Part shown: one piece after another, positions 50,817 through 61,179 of the stretch
Position numbering within the stretch: position 1 is the first letter of the stretch
Layout: the number at the start of each line of letters is the position of its first letter
DNA from: Diplonema japonicum
Taxonomy: Eukaryota > Euglenozoa > Diplonemea > Diplonemida > Diplonemidae
Direction of reading: 5' to 3'
DNA length: 64,000 bases
Assembly (NCBI GenBank): GCA_964019335.1
Contig: OZ025659.1
Coordinates: 310,001-374,000, forward strand
Notes under the pieces: generated by a model
The model's input: only the letters and a program-made list of their open reading frames with translations
Databases searched by the model: none
What the model was told of the DNA's origin: nothing
Translations under genes and position numbers: made by a program

Positions 50817-51049
50817 GCTGGATACGTTCGTAGTTTTCTTTTAGTTTTACAATTGGCTTAGCTGTTGGTTTCCCCTCCCCTCCCCTTTTTTTTTACTTGT
50901 TGTAACCCTCACCTCCCCCCCGTTCCTCTCTAGTTGTTCACTCTCAAACTTCTCTAATATAAAGTCTGGGATGTGCTTTACTTGCTTGCTTTGCCTATTT
51001 ACTAGCTTAGCTGTCTGATTTAGGTGACTACCTTCCTAACTCCACGAAA

Positions 51050-52020
51050 ATGGCATTCTTCCTTGATGTTGGCACTGACCTCTTCGGTTTGAAGCAGAAC
51101 ACCAGACTCGAGTTCCCTGGTACCCCCACCATGTCTGAGCTCATCATTGCCAGCGAGGCCCACTTCGACAAGGAGCAGCGCCTGCGCCGCCCTGCTGGTG
51201 TCCCTGATGTGGCCTTCAAGGTGCAGACCATGCAGGTGTACGATGATGTGCTGCTGAGGTGGGTCGACCTCTACAGCTCCACCCAGCTCCGCAATGGTGG
51301 CCAGGTTTGTCTGCTGTACACGATAAAAATCTGCAACCTTTAACCAACAGGTGTGGTGCTTCCAGCCCGAGTCGTTGAGCCACAGCGAAGCCCCTGGTTC
51401 CATCCCCCCTGCCAAGTACTCCCCTGAGTCCTGGTTGGGATCGCCCGCCCGTGCCCGTGCCGTGACTGAGGCTGGTATTCGCGACCCTGTTGCATCAGAG
51501 AAGTTGCGCAGCGTATTCTACAACATTGACACTGACCGCAACGTATGGCAGCAAAGCAACTCAAAATATAACACCCCACAGAGGTACATCACCTACGACA
51601 GCCTCCGCAACTACTTCGGCAAGTACGACATCCCGTACACATCTGCCTACATCGGTGACTACTACTCCCGCACCGGCACCATGAGGTATCGTGATTAGTT
51701 AAAAATAAAGTACAATAGCCAACCAAACACATCACAGCTACGATGACTGGGTGCGTTTCGCCGCGCAGTACCCCTCTGTGGTGGACAGCTTGTACTACAG
51801 GCCCCGTGGCTCGTACCTGGACTCGACCTACTACTCCACGGCACTTGCTGAGGCTGAGCTTGCTACTTCGCGTGCCAAGCGTGAGTCTGAGATCCGTGGG
51901 TACTACAGCACTTACAACGCCGAGCGTGCCAGGCTTGATGCTGAGTACGCCTCGCGCCAGGCAGCAAGGGACAGCGCCTTGTACTACCGCCCCTACAGCC
52001 CCAGGTACGGGTACTTGTAG
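51050..52020 (+). CDS. EF-hand-like flagellar-type protein, tandem copy 2, four exons
   Basis: Exons 51050-51304, 51351-51542, 51582-51685 and 51738-52020. It encodes the same 277-aa protein as the upstream copy at an offset of 1,204 bp. By eye the only difference between start and stop is C50496 to T51700 inside the third intron; the stop codons also differ (TAA versus TAG). Homology ends abruptly at the start and stop codons: leaders and 3' flanks are unrelated. Identity of introns as well as exons points to very recent duplication or ongoing gene conversion. Confidence 0.86.
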
Positions 52021-52794
52021 ATGTGAGGTTGGCCATGAATTGAAATAAGAATCACATTATTTGAAAATGAAATAGAGAAATGAGGAAAAAAAAAAGTGTC
52101 CTTCAGCGAGGCATGTGCTTCGGTGCGAGGGTATTTAAATTGTTTGTAAGCCCTTCATTCCCCCCAAAGAGAGTATATTAACCGTTTCATAAGAAAAAAA
52201 AAGGAGAAAAAAAAAAAAAAAAAAAAAAAACCATACGCACGAGGCTCAAGATTGTTGCACTGGCTATTACCACCAGGATCTCACCCTCTGCTGCTTCCAT
52301 TATGTCCCCTTTCCCTTAGTTTCTTTTTTTTTTCCCCAGCTGTGCAAAAGAAAAAAAAAAATATGCTCCTGTCTTATAAGAGTAAAGGTTTTAAGACCTT
52401 TGTTCATGACTATCCCATGTTCCCCCAATAAAAAAAAGAAGAAGAAGTGCACAGTATTTATCTCTGTCCCCTAATATTTGTTGTGACTGTAATTGTGTTC
52501 CTCCCCCTCTCCTCACCCCTTACCAGTGTTTTTTTTTTCCCCCCCCTTTTTTTTTCGATCCTCTTTTTTTATTGTTTCAAAATATGAAAATATAAATAAA
52601 GAGGAGAGAGAGAAAAAACACAAAATAAAAAAAGAAAGGAAAAAAAAAAAAGAAAAAAAAAAACACGCCTTGCCGCTCTCTTTTTTTTTTAAACCCCGAA
52701 TATATATTCCCCCCACCCACCCATTCCCTATTCTTTTTTATTTTTGAAAAATAGTCTTTCACGCATTGCCACCTAGTATCCATTGCGTCATGCA
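52021..52794. other. intergenic spacer
   Basis: A- and T-tracts (about 27 A near 52204-52230). The Lys- and Phe-rich frames on both strands are tract translations. No gene or RNA seen. Confidence 0.55.
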
Positions 52795-55524
52795 ATGCAC
52801 CGGAACGATGAACTAAAGAAATGGTGTAAGAAGCTGCCTGCAGGAAGGCGTATTTACCTGCCGAGTTCAAAATTGAAAGGGAAGCGTGATTGCGCAAAGC
52901 GGAAGCTGCGTGCAGAGGCGATGGAACACGCAGCAACAACACCCGAGGGGCCCGTACCATACACGACAGAAGACCCCAGTTTAATGTCGTTGAGCTCGTT
53001 CGTTAAGTACCAAGACAAGAACAGAACACACTACCCCAAGACCCCTGAAAACCTTTGCAGTCAGTACTGGTCGGCACGGCCCAGCAAGGTCTCCAACGAT
53101 GAGCGAACAGAGATCACTGTTAAACGCCGTTTGGAGTACTTAGAAGAGCTCTGGGAGTTCCTTGATGTTCCTCAAGAAAACCAAAGCGACTTCATGCGCA
53201 GCTTTCGAGCATACCATTCAAAAGGCACTGCGGGTTCTGAGTCGCACTACTATCAAAGCAGGCTTCTTGACAGCGAGATCTCAGTCCTTGCGGGGCATAA
53301 GACAAAAACAGCAATCTCCCTCCGCGCGATAAAGCTACGGGAGCAGTTGATCACCGATCTGCGTGACTTCTCCGATGCATTCAGCAAGCATAGGCGCTTC
53401 TACCGTGCATCTGTGGTCAAGCGTGAGCTTGAGAAGCATCTCACTCGCATAGGTGAAGCGACTGAAGCTGTTGTGAACGCGCTCTCAGACTGGCAGTCCG
53501 AGATGGGCAGCCGTCCGCAGGTCTTCCACTACCAAGGCACCAACTACCTGCAAGCCATGCGCACCGACCTTGCCTTCCTTGAGACATCACCCCTGCGTTC
53601 CTTCCTCACTATTGACCCTCGTGACAACCCCCTCCTCCTCACCACCGACCCCCCGCCGTACACGCCCCAAGTTGCTAGTAGGCTGTACGAAACTCAACTC
53701 TTTTACTCCCGTCTTGCCTCGCCGCTTCCTTCATCGGAGATATCCAGCGACGAGTACTATAGAAACTGCACCGCCTTCCAAGTGAAGGTGAAAACCTCCA
53801 ACAAAGACAACGACGAGTGCTTTCAAACAGCGTGGGGCACGTGTAGGAAAGACAAGGCTGATTCAATCACGCAATTGGATAAGCTTTTGGTGTTGGACTC
53901 CGAGGTGGAGGCGGGGAGCAAGGAGAGACTGAGATACCCCAGCATCCTGCTGAGCACGAGGAAACAGCGGACGTGGCGCGTGCTTCGGTCAATTTTTATC
54001 GTGTGGAAAGCACATAGGATACTGAAGAGAAGGGTCATGGAGCGCAAAGCGGCAACGAGAATACAGCAGTTCTACAAAAGAAGTCTAGCTGCAAGGATGC
54101 TGTTGCAGCTGCGGAGGGAGCGTGGCGCGAGTATTGTGATCCAGAAATGGATCCGTGGTGTGTTGGTGCGGATAAAGTTTGTCGCAAGCTACGAGAGGTT
54201 CTCGGCAGCACGGTGCATCCAATGCAACTGGAGGAGGGTGATGGCCATACGACTTGTGCGACGGCTCGCAAGGGAGATGCGGGCAACTATCATCATGCAG
54301 AGATTCTGGAGGAAGACACTGGTCATCATCAAATTGAGGATACTACTTGTACGCCACCGCGCCATGCAACTCATCCAGCGCAACACACGGAGGTTCCTTG
54401 CTGTGAAAGAAGTCGCATGGAGAAAGCGTGTCCTTGCCAGCACATTGCTGATACAACGGAACTTCAAATGCCTCATTGCGAGACAGGAGCTACGGCGCTT
54501 GAAGGTCCAACACAAAGCATCAATGCAGATCCAGAAGCACTGGCGGGGCTGCTTAGGCAGGAAGGAAGCGGTGATTCGCCTCTTGAATTACATAGCTGCG
54601 TGTTCTATACAGCAGACGTGGAGGTGCCACCATGCAAAGCACGTGCTTGTAAGGAAACGCAAGGAGCGCAAAGCGTCGATCATCATTCAGCTGGCGTGGC
54701 GGATGTACAGCAGCAAAAAAAGAGCAGCGCGACTTTCGGCTGAGCAGTGTGCAGCTTTGCGCAACTTCGTGCAGCGCTCGCGGGACATCGAAACGCACAG
54801 GGCAGCTCTGCTGATCCAGATATATTGGAGACGCGGCAGGTACCGCGACGCGATCTTGGAGATGATCAAGAGGAAGAAGGCGGACATGGCAGCCTTCCTT
54901 GCATCGCAGAGGGAGGAGAGGGCAAGATTTCTGCAACCGTTCTTGAGGAAATTCATTTCCAGAGTGCGGATGGAAAGGTTCAGAAGGATCCAGACGGCGA
55001 CACACAAGATACAATGCGTCTTCAGAACTGTGCTGGCGAGGCTGCATGTAAGAAAGACGCGCGCGGCCCACATGATACAAAGGTGTTGGGCAGAGTACTG
55101 TAGGAGGGTCATAGCCAAAGCGGTGATAGCAGGGCAGAGGGGCGTGTGGAGGAAGAAGATGCTCTTTAAGGAGAAAGTTGAGATAGTAGTGAGAATCCAA
55201 GCTGTATGGAGGGGGCACATGTGTCGCATGTGGGTGCACGATGTCATGGCCGAGAGGTGCAAGAACAGAGACATCCTCGTTGCGCACCAGGAAGTTGTGG
55301 GCGCCTGTGTTGCGATTCAATCTGCTTTCAGAGGCCACCTGTGCAAGAGGTTGTTCTTCCGCCTGAAGACCGCACGCGACGACCTCGTGGCGTCCAAGAT
55401 CCAAGCACTGTGGCGGGGCCTCGAAGACAGGCGGTACACAGCAACGCTGAGGAAGGCTTGCTTCAAACGCGACACAGCAGCAGCGCTGAAAATACAAGCA
55501 CTTTGGAGGTGCTACGCGGAGTAG
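52795..55524 (+). CDS. multi-IQ-motif protein
   Basis: 909 aa; the ATG at 52795 (MHRNDELKKW) is the first in frame. Residues 1-~400 are helical with no recognised domain. From ~415 to the C-terminus there are well over ten IQ-type motifs (patterns such as AATRIQQFYKRSLAARMLLQ, ASIVIQKWIRGVLVRIKF, ASMQIQKHWRGCLGRKEA, KIQALWRGLEDRRY), spaced about 23 or 27-40 residues apart, so most of the protein is a calmodulin/centrin-binding rod. ASPM, IQCE-like and other ciliary IQ proteins have this look. There is no motor, calponin or kinase domain, so it is not a myosin or ASPM orthologue by domain content. A centrosomal or axonemal scaffold is the likely role (inference). Confidence 0.82.
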   Translation: MHRNDELKKWCKKLPAGRRIYLPSSKLKGKRDCAKRKLRAEAMEHAATTPEGPVPYTTEDPSLMSLSSFVKYQDKNRTHYPKTPENLCSQYWSARPSKVSNDERTEITVKRRLEYLEELWEFLDVPQENQSDFMRSFRAYHSKGTAGSESHYYQSRLLDSEISVLAGHKTKTAISLRAIKLREQLITDLRDFSDAFSKHRRFYRASVVKRELEKHLTRIGEATEAVVNALSDWQSEMGSRPQVFHYQGTNYLQAMRTDLAFLETSPLRSFLTIDPRDNPLLLTTDPPPYTPQVASRLYETQLFYSRLASPLPSSEISSDEYYRNCTAFQVKVKTSNKDNDECFQTAWGTCRKDKADSITQLDKLLVLDSEVEAGSKERLRYPSILLSTRKQRTWRVLRSIFIVWKAHRILKRRVMERKAATRIQQFYKRSLAARMLLQLRRERGASIVIQKWIRGVLVRIKFVASYERFSAARCIQCNWRRVMAIRLVRRLAREMRATIIMQRFWRKTLVIIKLRILLVRHRAMQLIQRNTRRFLAVKEVAWRKRVLASTLLIQRNFKCLIARQELRRLKVQHKASMQIQKHWRGCLGRKEAVIRLLNYIAACSIQQTWRCHHAKHVLVRKRKERKASIIIQLAWRMYSSKKRAARLSAEQCAALRNFVQRSRDIETHRAALLIQIYWRRGRYRDAILEMIKRKKADMAAFLASQREERARFLQPFLRKFISRVRMERFRRIQTATHKIQCVFRTVLARLHVRKTRAAHMIQRCWAEYCRRVIAKAVIAGQRGVWRKKMLFKEKVEIVVRIQAVWRGHMCRMWVHDVMAERCKNRDILVAHQEVVGACVAIQSAFRGHLCKRLFFRLKTARDDLVASKIQALWRGLEDRRYTATLRKACFKRDTAAALKIQALWRCYAE

Positions 55525-55654
55525 AGCGACTACCATTTACACATCTATTATACGTTAGTTATTTCATTTTCCCCCCCGGCTACCTTTTTTTTTCTTTTTG
55601 CCCTGTCCCCCTTTAATTTCAAACACAAAAGGCAGGGTAGGGTCTGCATGCACG

Positions 55655-57505
55655 ATGCGTGCTGCGCTGACTATCCTACTGCTGCTGCTGCTGCCGAGTG
55701 CTGAATGCCGGGTCTGCCAGAACTACGATGCAGTGAGCTGGCTGGATATGTTTGGGTGGGTGTCTGCGGGGAAGTCACCTCGGTGGGAAGTGACAGAGGG
55801 CGGGCGCACGGTGACTCAATACATCAACTCCCCTTACCCTGGTTTTTATGTGTCTGATAAGGACGACCTCATCAATGTGGTGCTGTCGGGGACGATTGCA
55901 GTGCTGACGGAAATCGACGACGACGACATGATAGGGATAGCGATGGGCTACCATGCCCCAATGCCGGGAAACCTCTCGGTGTTTGATAACCTGTTGTTCT
56001 CGTGGGGTGGCCACGGAGGGATGTTCTCCCCACACGACTCTGCCACCATCCAGCGCCTCGACGGTGTCGTTGATTTTGATTACTCCGACGGCGGGCACGG
56101 CAGAGGCACTGAGGGGACCTGCTTCTTCTCCCGTAACCCTGACCCCACCATTACCTCTAAGCTCGGCTGCTTTACTCCCCTACCCGCCACGGACATCACA
56201 GGCGGCTGGGAACCCAATCAAGTCTACACATTTTCGGTTCTCTTCACAGAAGAAGTCTTCTACGTCAATGTCGACGGGCAACGCAAGGTGTCCATCACCA
56301 AGGCAGAGCTCTTCAAGTGGTGCGATGACAAGCTGACTAACCCCGAGGACAAGAAGAAGTGCAAGTCCTGGAAAAAGGGCAAAATGGCCTTTTATAACTA
56401 TTCGCAAAACGGGGTGCGCTACGGAAACGTGAAGATCTTCAATGTGAACGCCACTGCAGCGGGAAGCGCCCCCCACGCGGGCAATGATATTTACACTGTT
56501 TCCAGAACAGCTAACCAGCAGGGTTTTGAGACACTGAACGTCCCGACCCACGAAGGCCTGCTGGTCAACGACTACAGCCCTGACCTTGACAAGCTCGTCA
56601 TACTGGTTAACGGCACTGAGGTGCGCACCAATCAGGACATAGAGACGACCGAAGGTGGCATGGTTACCTTGATGCCGAATGGCGCACTCACTTACCAAGC
56701 ACCAGACACAGCCTCCGTCACGGACACCTTCACGTACGCCGTGCGAGTTTCTCCCGACCGGGATAGTACCCCGGCCACAGTGACGTTCTCACTCCCCCCG
56801 CCCACCAGTCAGTTGTCAGGCTTTTCTCTATTGTGGAACGAGGAGCACAGCACCGACGTCGCATGGTACAGAGGACTGCAGGTGGGGACCATATTTGGAA
56901 CTGTGGAGGCAGAGGGTGGATGCGGGCTGATTGCTGATTGGAAGCTCCTGAGTGGTGGAGAGCAAGGCAGGTTCACGCTCGTAGCTAACCCGCAGCACGG
57001 GGCGTCTGTGTCTGTGGCCGATCCGACAAGAGTGAAGCTCGTGGAGCAAGAGCAGGTGTTTACGTTAGAGGCAGAGGCAACAGATGTGTTCAAGCAGACA
57101 GCTACTGTCACTATTCGCATCACGATCCCTTCATCGGGGTGTGCTCAGTGCCCCGTGCACTCTACATGCACAGTTAGTTACGAGTGCGTGTGTGACGAAG
57201 ATTACGCCCCACCGGAGTGCACCACGTACTGCCCCGGTGGCGACTGCAACAATACAACCATGTCCCCTCCCGTGCCCACGGGCGGCGAAACGGTTTGTAC
57301 ACACTATTATTCCACATTTGTTTACACACAGGATTCATGCGGTTCGTTCCTCGTCAACGGTGACTGCATTGGCTGGCTTATCATTCTTCTCATTGTTTTT
57401 ATGGTGCTTCTATGCATTGTCTTTGCATGGGCGTACATGCACAGAGGACGCAAAACAGTGAGCAAGAAAAAAGGAGCAAAGTTGAAGAGTTACGAGGTAT
57501 TGTAA
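55655..57505 (+). CDS. type I adhesion protein: thrombospondin-C-like lectin fold, cadherin-like repeats, EGF, TM
   Basis: 617 aa; the ATG at 55655 gives the signal peptide MRAALTILLLLLLPSAECRV (upstream in-frame residues rejected). Residues ~25-270 resemble the thrombospondin C-terminal jelly-roll (GKSPRWEVTEGGRTVTQYIN, DDDDMIGIAMGYH, FDNLLFSWGG, GNVKIFNVN). A VCBS/Cadherin-like repeat (VPTHEGLLVNDYSPD, ALTYQAPDTASVTDTFTYAV) and a cadherin-like segment follow. An EGF-type Cys module (CAQCPVHSTCTVSYECVC) and TM helix WLIILLIVFMVLLCIVFAWA precede a basic tail. A candidate hidden 39-nt intron (57293-57331, GTTTGT...ACACAG, no in-frame stop) would delete 13 residues. It probably binds calcium and mediates surface adhesion. 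Confidence 0.82.
   Translation: MRAALTILLLLLLPSAECRVCQNYDAVSWLDMFGWVSAGKSPRWEVTEGGRTVTQYINSPYPGFYVSDKDDLINVVLSGTIAVLTEIDDDDMIGIAMGYHAPMPGNLSVFDNLLFSWGGHGGMFSPHDSATIQRLDGVVDFDYSDGGHGRGTEGTCFFSRNPDPTITSKLGCFTPLPATDITGGWEPNQVYTFSVLFTEEVFYVNVDGQRKVSITKAELFKWCDDKLTNPEDKKKCKSWKKGKMAFYNYSQNGVRYGNVKIFNVNATAAGSAPHAGNDIYTVSRTANQQGFETLNVPTHEGLLVNDYSPDLDKLVILVNGTEVRTNQDIETTEGGMVTLMPNGALTYQAPDTASVTDTFTYAVRVSPDRDSTPATVTFSLPPPTSQLSGFSLLWNEEHSTDVAWYRGLQVGTIFGTVEAEGGCGLIADWKLLSGGEQGRFTLVANPQHGASVSVADPTRVKLVEQEQVFTLEAEATDVFKQTATVTIRITIPSSGCAQCPVHSTCTVSYECVCDEDYAPPECTTYCPGGDCNNTTMSPPVPTGGETVCTHYYSTFVYTQDSCGSFLVNGDCIGWLIILLIVFMVLLCIVFAWAYMHRGRKTVSKKKGAKLKSYEVL
57293..57331 (+). other. candidate in-frame 39-nt intron
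   Basis: Begins GTTTGT, as in the first intron of the tandem EF-hand-like genes, and ends TTTACACACAG. Length and borders match proven introns nearby, but the encoded peptide is not implausible, so splicing is not certain. Confidence 0.55.
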
Positions 57506-57795
57506 AGAAAGGGACGGCACAAACAAACCACTGCACACACAGATCGATCAACGCATGTTGGAAGACGAAACCCTTGAGTAGGCATGTGCCGCGATTTGTT
57601 GTAGTCTTTCATTCTTTCCAACCAAAGTTAAAAAAAAAAGAAGAAAAAAAAAAGGAGAATAGACGAAAAAAAAAAAAAAAAAAAAAAAGACAAAAAACTG
57701 TTTCTGGTCTATGTTTGATTCCCAGCTGCGCCTATTGCAGAGGAGTACATTTTTTCTGTTTTGCCTTTACATAAATCAATAAAGGTGATTTCCAC

Positions 57796-59556
57796 ATGTC
57801 GCTAAAAATATTTGTGAGGACCGCCTACCAAGAGAACGATGACGCAGTGGTAGTGTCCGTGGGCCTTGATGCAGTAGTGGCGGAGGTGTTCCATGACATC
57901 TTGCCGATGCTGTTCTCCAGGGACAGGATGCCGAGTATCCCTGAGGTGCAGCTTAGGGTAGACGGCGATGAACTGCCGCTGAAGAACAGGAGCGTACTGA
58001 GAAACTTAGGGCTGAACTTCGAAGAAGCCACATTTGTTGTGGAGGAACGTGGCGTGCCTGGGACACCTATGACGCCCTCTACGCCGATGACGATGACTCC
58101 TCATCAAGAGAGGCAGGAGAACATGACTTTGTACTCTGCATCGCCCAAATCCCAGCGCCGTTCCTCCTCAAGGCATCGAGAGTTCTACGACGGCAAAGCG
58201 GGAAGCAGTGTAGTAATGCTGGCCAACGGCGAAGGCGACATGCTCCCAGCACCAGAAGGGCGCCGCATGGTGAACACCGAAGTCCGCTCTACGTCATGCT
58301 GTCTTCCCAACGGGATGGATTACGGCATGACCCCCGTTGTGCCAAGTGGCACGAAACGTGATGACGGGCTCACGCTCCTTACAGGTGGCATCCACAAGCA
58401 GATGGATCCCCAGAGGTACAAAAAGGTTCACGATACGTCACCTCATATGCAGTCTTCTGTCGGTGACTGGTGGGGGCACAGGGGCGGCTACCCTAACCCG
58501 GACAAGGAACGTGGTGTGCGCCACACTGGACCTCCCGCGTCAAAGAAACATGTTTGGAAAGAAGGCAACGAGGGCCTCGCTGGTACCTGGCAACACCCTG
58601 TGATCCCAAACAAAAAGGCGGGCCATGGTATGCACCCGTGCAAGGAGGACAACATTGCTACGTCCCAAGGCAGCATGCAGCCGAACGGGCACGCTGCCAC
58701 GCTGCATGTGGGGAAGAAGGCTTTGTCTGTACAGCAGAGCCAGCTGGACACCGACTTGTCACCGCCGCCACAGAGAACCAACGGGCTGAAGGTTACGGAA
58801 GCGACAGGGAAAAGGCTCGCCGAGCGTGCTGATCACATGTCGACACACGGACATGGTCTCGGCCCTGGTCTTAGGGAACAGATGAGGAGTAAGGTGCCGC
58901 TGGGAAGCGAGCAGTACTTGCCCTGCGAAGAAGAGAAGTGCGCCGCTCGCAGTAGCAAAACGTTCAAGTCGTCAGTTGGCGGGTTGATGTTCACCGACAA
59001 GCAGCCCGACTCATGCCAGCCTGAGGAGAGCGTTGAGGCTTCCATGAAACGCAAGGGCCGCCCTGCTGCGCCATCATCGTTTGGTGTCCGCCCAGCTTCG
59101 CCCGAGCGGCTTGAGGCACCACCTCTTTCCTCCGACAACCTACCCGCCCTCAGGAAGAACATCATGGACAAGGTAGCGCTCTACGGGGGGCATGGCAGCA
59201 AGGGTGAGATGCAAAACGCTTGGAGACATATCTGCCAAGGGAGGCAGGCACTTGACACGAACAAGTTCTGCGCTTCGGTGGCTAGCGAGCTGCGTGTCAC
59301 GCTCAAGCCGCACGAAGTGGGGCAGCTCTTGGGATGCGAGGTGGGACAGGTTACCTTCAAGGATTTCTGCGCTATTTGCAAACCGACGAACGAGTCCGTC
59401 ATCAACAACACACCTCCGTCGGGCATGGAACGAAAGAACGAGTATGGCGACAGGGGCATCAAGATGCATGGGGGCCATAACACAACGAGCTCACCTCCCT
59501 TCGGGGTCATGGGTGACAGGGCCCCAGCCCACAGATCTATGCGCCGTGCTTTTTAA
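57796..59556 (+). CDS. protein with N-terminal ubiquitin-like and C-terminal EF-hand-like regions
   Basis: 586 aa, ATG at 57796. Residues 1-85 look like a ubiquitin-like beta-grasp (MSLKIFVRT, VQLRVDGDELPLKNRSVLRN, LGLNFEEATFVVEE). Residues ~86-440 are disordered, Gly/His/Pro/Ser-rich, with a TPMTPSTPMTMTP stretch offering possible proline-directed phosphosites. Residues ~445-535 form two helix-loop-helix units reminiscent of EF-hands (NAWRHICQGRQALDTNKFCA, VTFKDFCAI) without a canonical calcium loop. An axonemal or cytoskeletal adaptor is conceivable. A 31-nt interrupted A-tract lies ~110 bp upstream. Confidence 0.75.
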   Translation: MSLKIFVRTAYQENDDAVVVSVGLDAVVAEVFHDILPMLFSRDRMPSIPEVQLRVDGDELPLKNRSVLRNLGLNFEEATFVVEERGVPGTPMTPSTPMTMTPHQERQENMTLYSASPKSQRRSSSRHREFYDGKAGSSVVMLANGEGDMLPAPEGRRMVNTEVRSTSCCLPNGMDYGMTPVVPSGTKRDDGLTLLTGGIHKQMDPQRYKKVHDTSPHMQSSVGDWWGHRGGYPNPDKERGVRHTGPPASKKHVWKEGNEGLAGTWQHPVIPNKKAGHGMHPCKEDNIATSQGSMQPNGHAATLHVGKKALSVQQSQLDTDLSPPPQRTNGLKVTEATGKRLAERADHMSTHGHGLGPGLREQMRSKVPLGSEQYLPCEEEKCAARSSKTFKSSVGGLMFTDKQPDSCQPEESVEASMKRKGRPAAPSSFGVRPASPERLEAPPLSSDNLPALRKNIMDKVALYGGHGSKGEMQNAWRHICQGRQALDTNKFCASVASELRVTLKPHEVGQLLGCEVGQVTFKDFCAICKPTNESVINNTPPSGMERKNEYGDRGIKMHGGHNTTSSPPFGVMGDRAPAHRSMRRAF

Positions 59557-59675
59557 TGTAATACACGCCCCCCCCCTTTTTTTTTGTACTTGCTGGTGTT
59601 CAGTTCTATTGTTTTGTACATTCCTTATTTTTAAATTTTGTTGTATTGTGTTCTCCATGCATAGCACCACAGGCA

Positions 59676-60977
59676 ATGGAACCCATCACGCTGAAGGATG
59701 CTCTCATGAAGATACGGGAGCTGAAGAGCTACGCTGCCGACATGGAGTGCCATTACGAGAAGAGGATTGATGACATGACAGACGCGCTCAACATGATGAA
59801 AAAGGAGCACATCGAAGAGTTGAAAAAAGTGCGGGCTGTGGCCAAAGAGCGCGAGGAGGTTCTAATGGAACAGATCAACCCTGAGAAGGTAAAGCAGCAG
59901 GTGTTGCACGAGGTCCGAGGACAAGCACAGGCCGAGATACAAAAGCTGCGAGAAGAGCTCACCATCGCTGAAGAAAAAGCCGCAAGCTCCGCCGTCCTCA
60001 TAAACACCTTGCAACAAGACCTCCAGCAACGCAGAGAGGAAGACGAGACCAACACTGAGCAACGAGAAGCTGAAATGGCGTATCTGAAGCAGACGCTCAT
60101 GAGGGACCAGGAGGAGAGTGCTGCACTTCGCAAGGCCTTGGAGAGAGAGCGTGTCATTCTAGCTTCCGAAAGAGATGAATGGAAGACATCGCAAGCCGAG
60201 GCTGCTGATGCCCTTGCTGCATACAGGCAACGTGCAGCTAAGGCAGAGCTCAATGCCAGGTGGGTTGCTAACATTCAACAGTCGCTGCAAGCAAAGGACA
60301 CTAGCATGAAGGCCGCCATCTCCGCTTCTGAGCTCTTGCTTGACCTCCTAGAGGCCATCCGTCTTACGTTTGGACCTATTCCAGTTGATGCGGCCATCAA
60401 CAAGGCCCTCCGCACGGTGCCCTCTGTTGGCAAGGCGGCCACCACAGGCGTCGATGTCGCCTCCCTTTTGGGAACAGGGCTGCGCGGGTTCAGCGAGACA
60501 CGTGCTGCTGCAAACTCTCGCAGCTCGCGATCTGCGTCGCCGGTGGCCAACGAGGAGCCTGTTCTGCCGCACACACCGGAGAGGGGGATCACTTCACCCG
60601 TACTGGTTCAGAAGGATTTTTTGATTCAAGCCAAGCAGCTTCAAATGGAGGCCGCTGCACTTTCGCAAACTAGGCAGCAGGAGTCCCCCCGTTGGTCACC
60701 CAGTGTAACCGCCACGAGGCCCGTGTCCCCTTCGCCGCAGCGTGGGAAAGAGTTGATCTTCGACGCGGATAGGGATGACAAGGAGCTGTTGAGACCGAAG
60801 CGCGTGAGCACAAGCCCCTCACGTGGACCGGCACCACGGAAGCCAAAACAATATGCACAAATACACCAGCAGCAGCAGCAGCAACAATACAGCCAAGATA
60901 CTTGGAACTGGTCGAGCCAGAGCACAGCGTACCCTCTCTACGCTGACATCCCGCAGGCTGTGTACGCTGCCGTATAG
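59676..60977 (+). CDS. coiled-coil protein, unrecognised
   Basis: 433 aa; the ATG at 59676 follows ATAGCACCACAG. Residues 1-~205 form a continuous coiled coil (KKEHIEELKKVRAVAKEREE, LREELTIAEEKAASS). A short globular helix (~222-270, SASELLLDLLEAIRLTFGPI) follows, then a Ser/Pro-rich disordered tail with S-P/T-P sites and a Gln-7 run encoded by CAG/CAA triplets near 60870-60890. It could be a basal-body or cytoskeletal component. No domain name can be given. Confidence 0.78.
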   Translation: MEPITLKDALMKIRELKSYAADMECHYEKRIDDMTDALNMMKKEHIEELKKVRAVAKEREEVLMEQINPEKVKQQVLHEVRGQAQAEIQKLREELTIAEEKAASSAVLINTLQQDLQQRREEDETNTEQREAEMAYLKQTLMRDQEESAALRKALERERVILASERDEWKTSQAEAADALAAYRQRAAKAELNARWVANIQQSLQAKDTSMKAAISASELLLDLLEAIRLTFGPIPVDAAINKALRTVPSVGKAATTGVDVASLLGTGLRGFSETRAAANSRSSRSASPVANEEPVLPHTPERGITSPVLVQKDFLIQAKQLQMEAAALSQTRQQESPRWSPSVTATRPVSPSPQRGKELIFDADRDDKELLRPKRVSTSPSRGPAPRKPKQYAQIHQQQQQQQYSQDTWNWSSQSTAYPLYADIPQAVYAAV

Positions 60978-61179
60978 ACTGTACCATGTACCTATGGAAG
61001 AACCCCTCCCCGTTGATAATTTTTTACTTTCTATTTGTTATTCACCTTGTTAGACCCCTTAACCCTTTCTTTCTTTAGAGTTGTTTCCTTGCTAGATTGT
61101 TCACCTTCCACTTTTTTATTGTTAGCTTGCTTTTGTTAGACGTACCTTTTAAGTAACGTGGTTCTTCTAGGCTGCCAAG

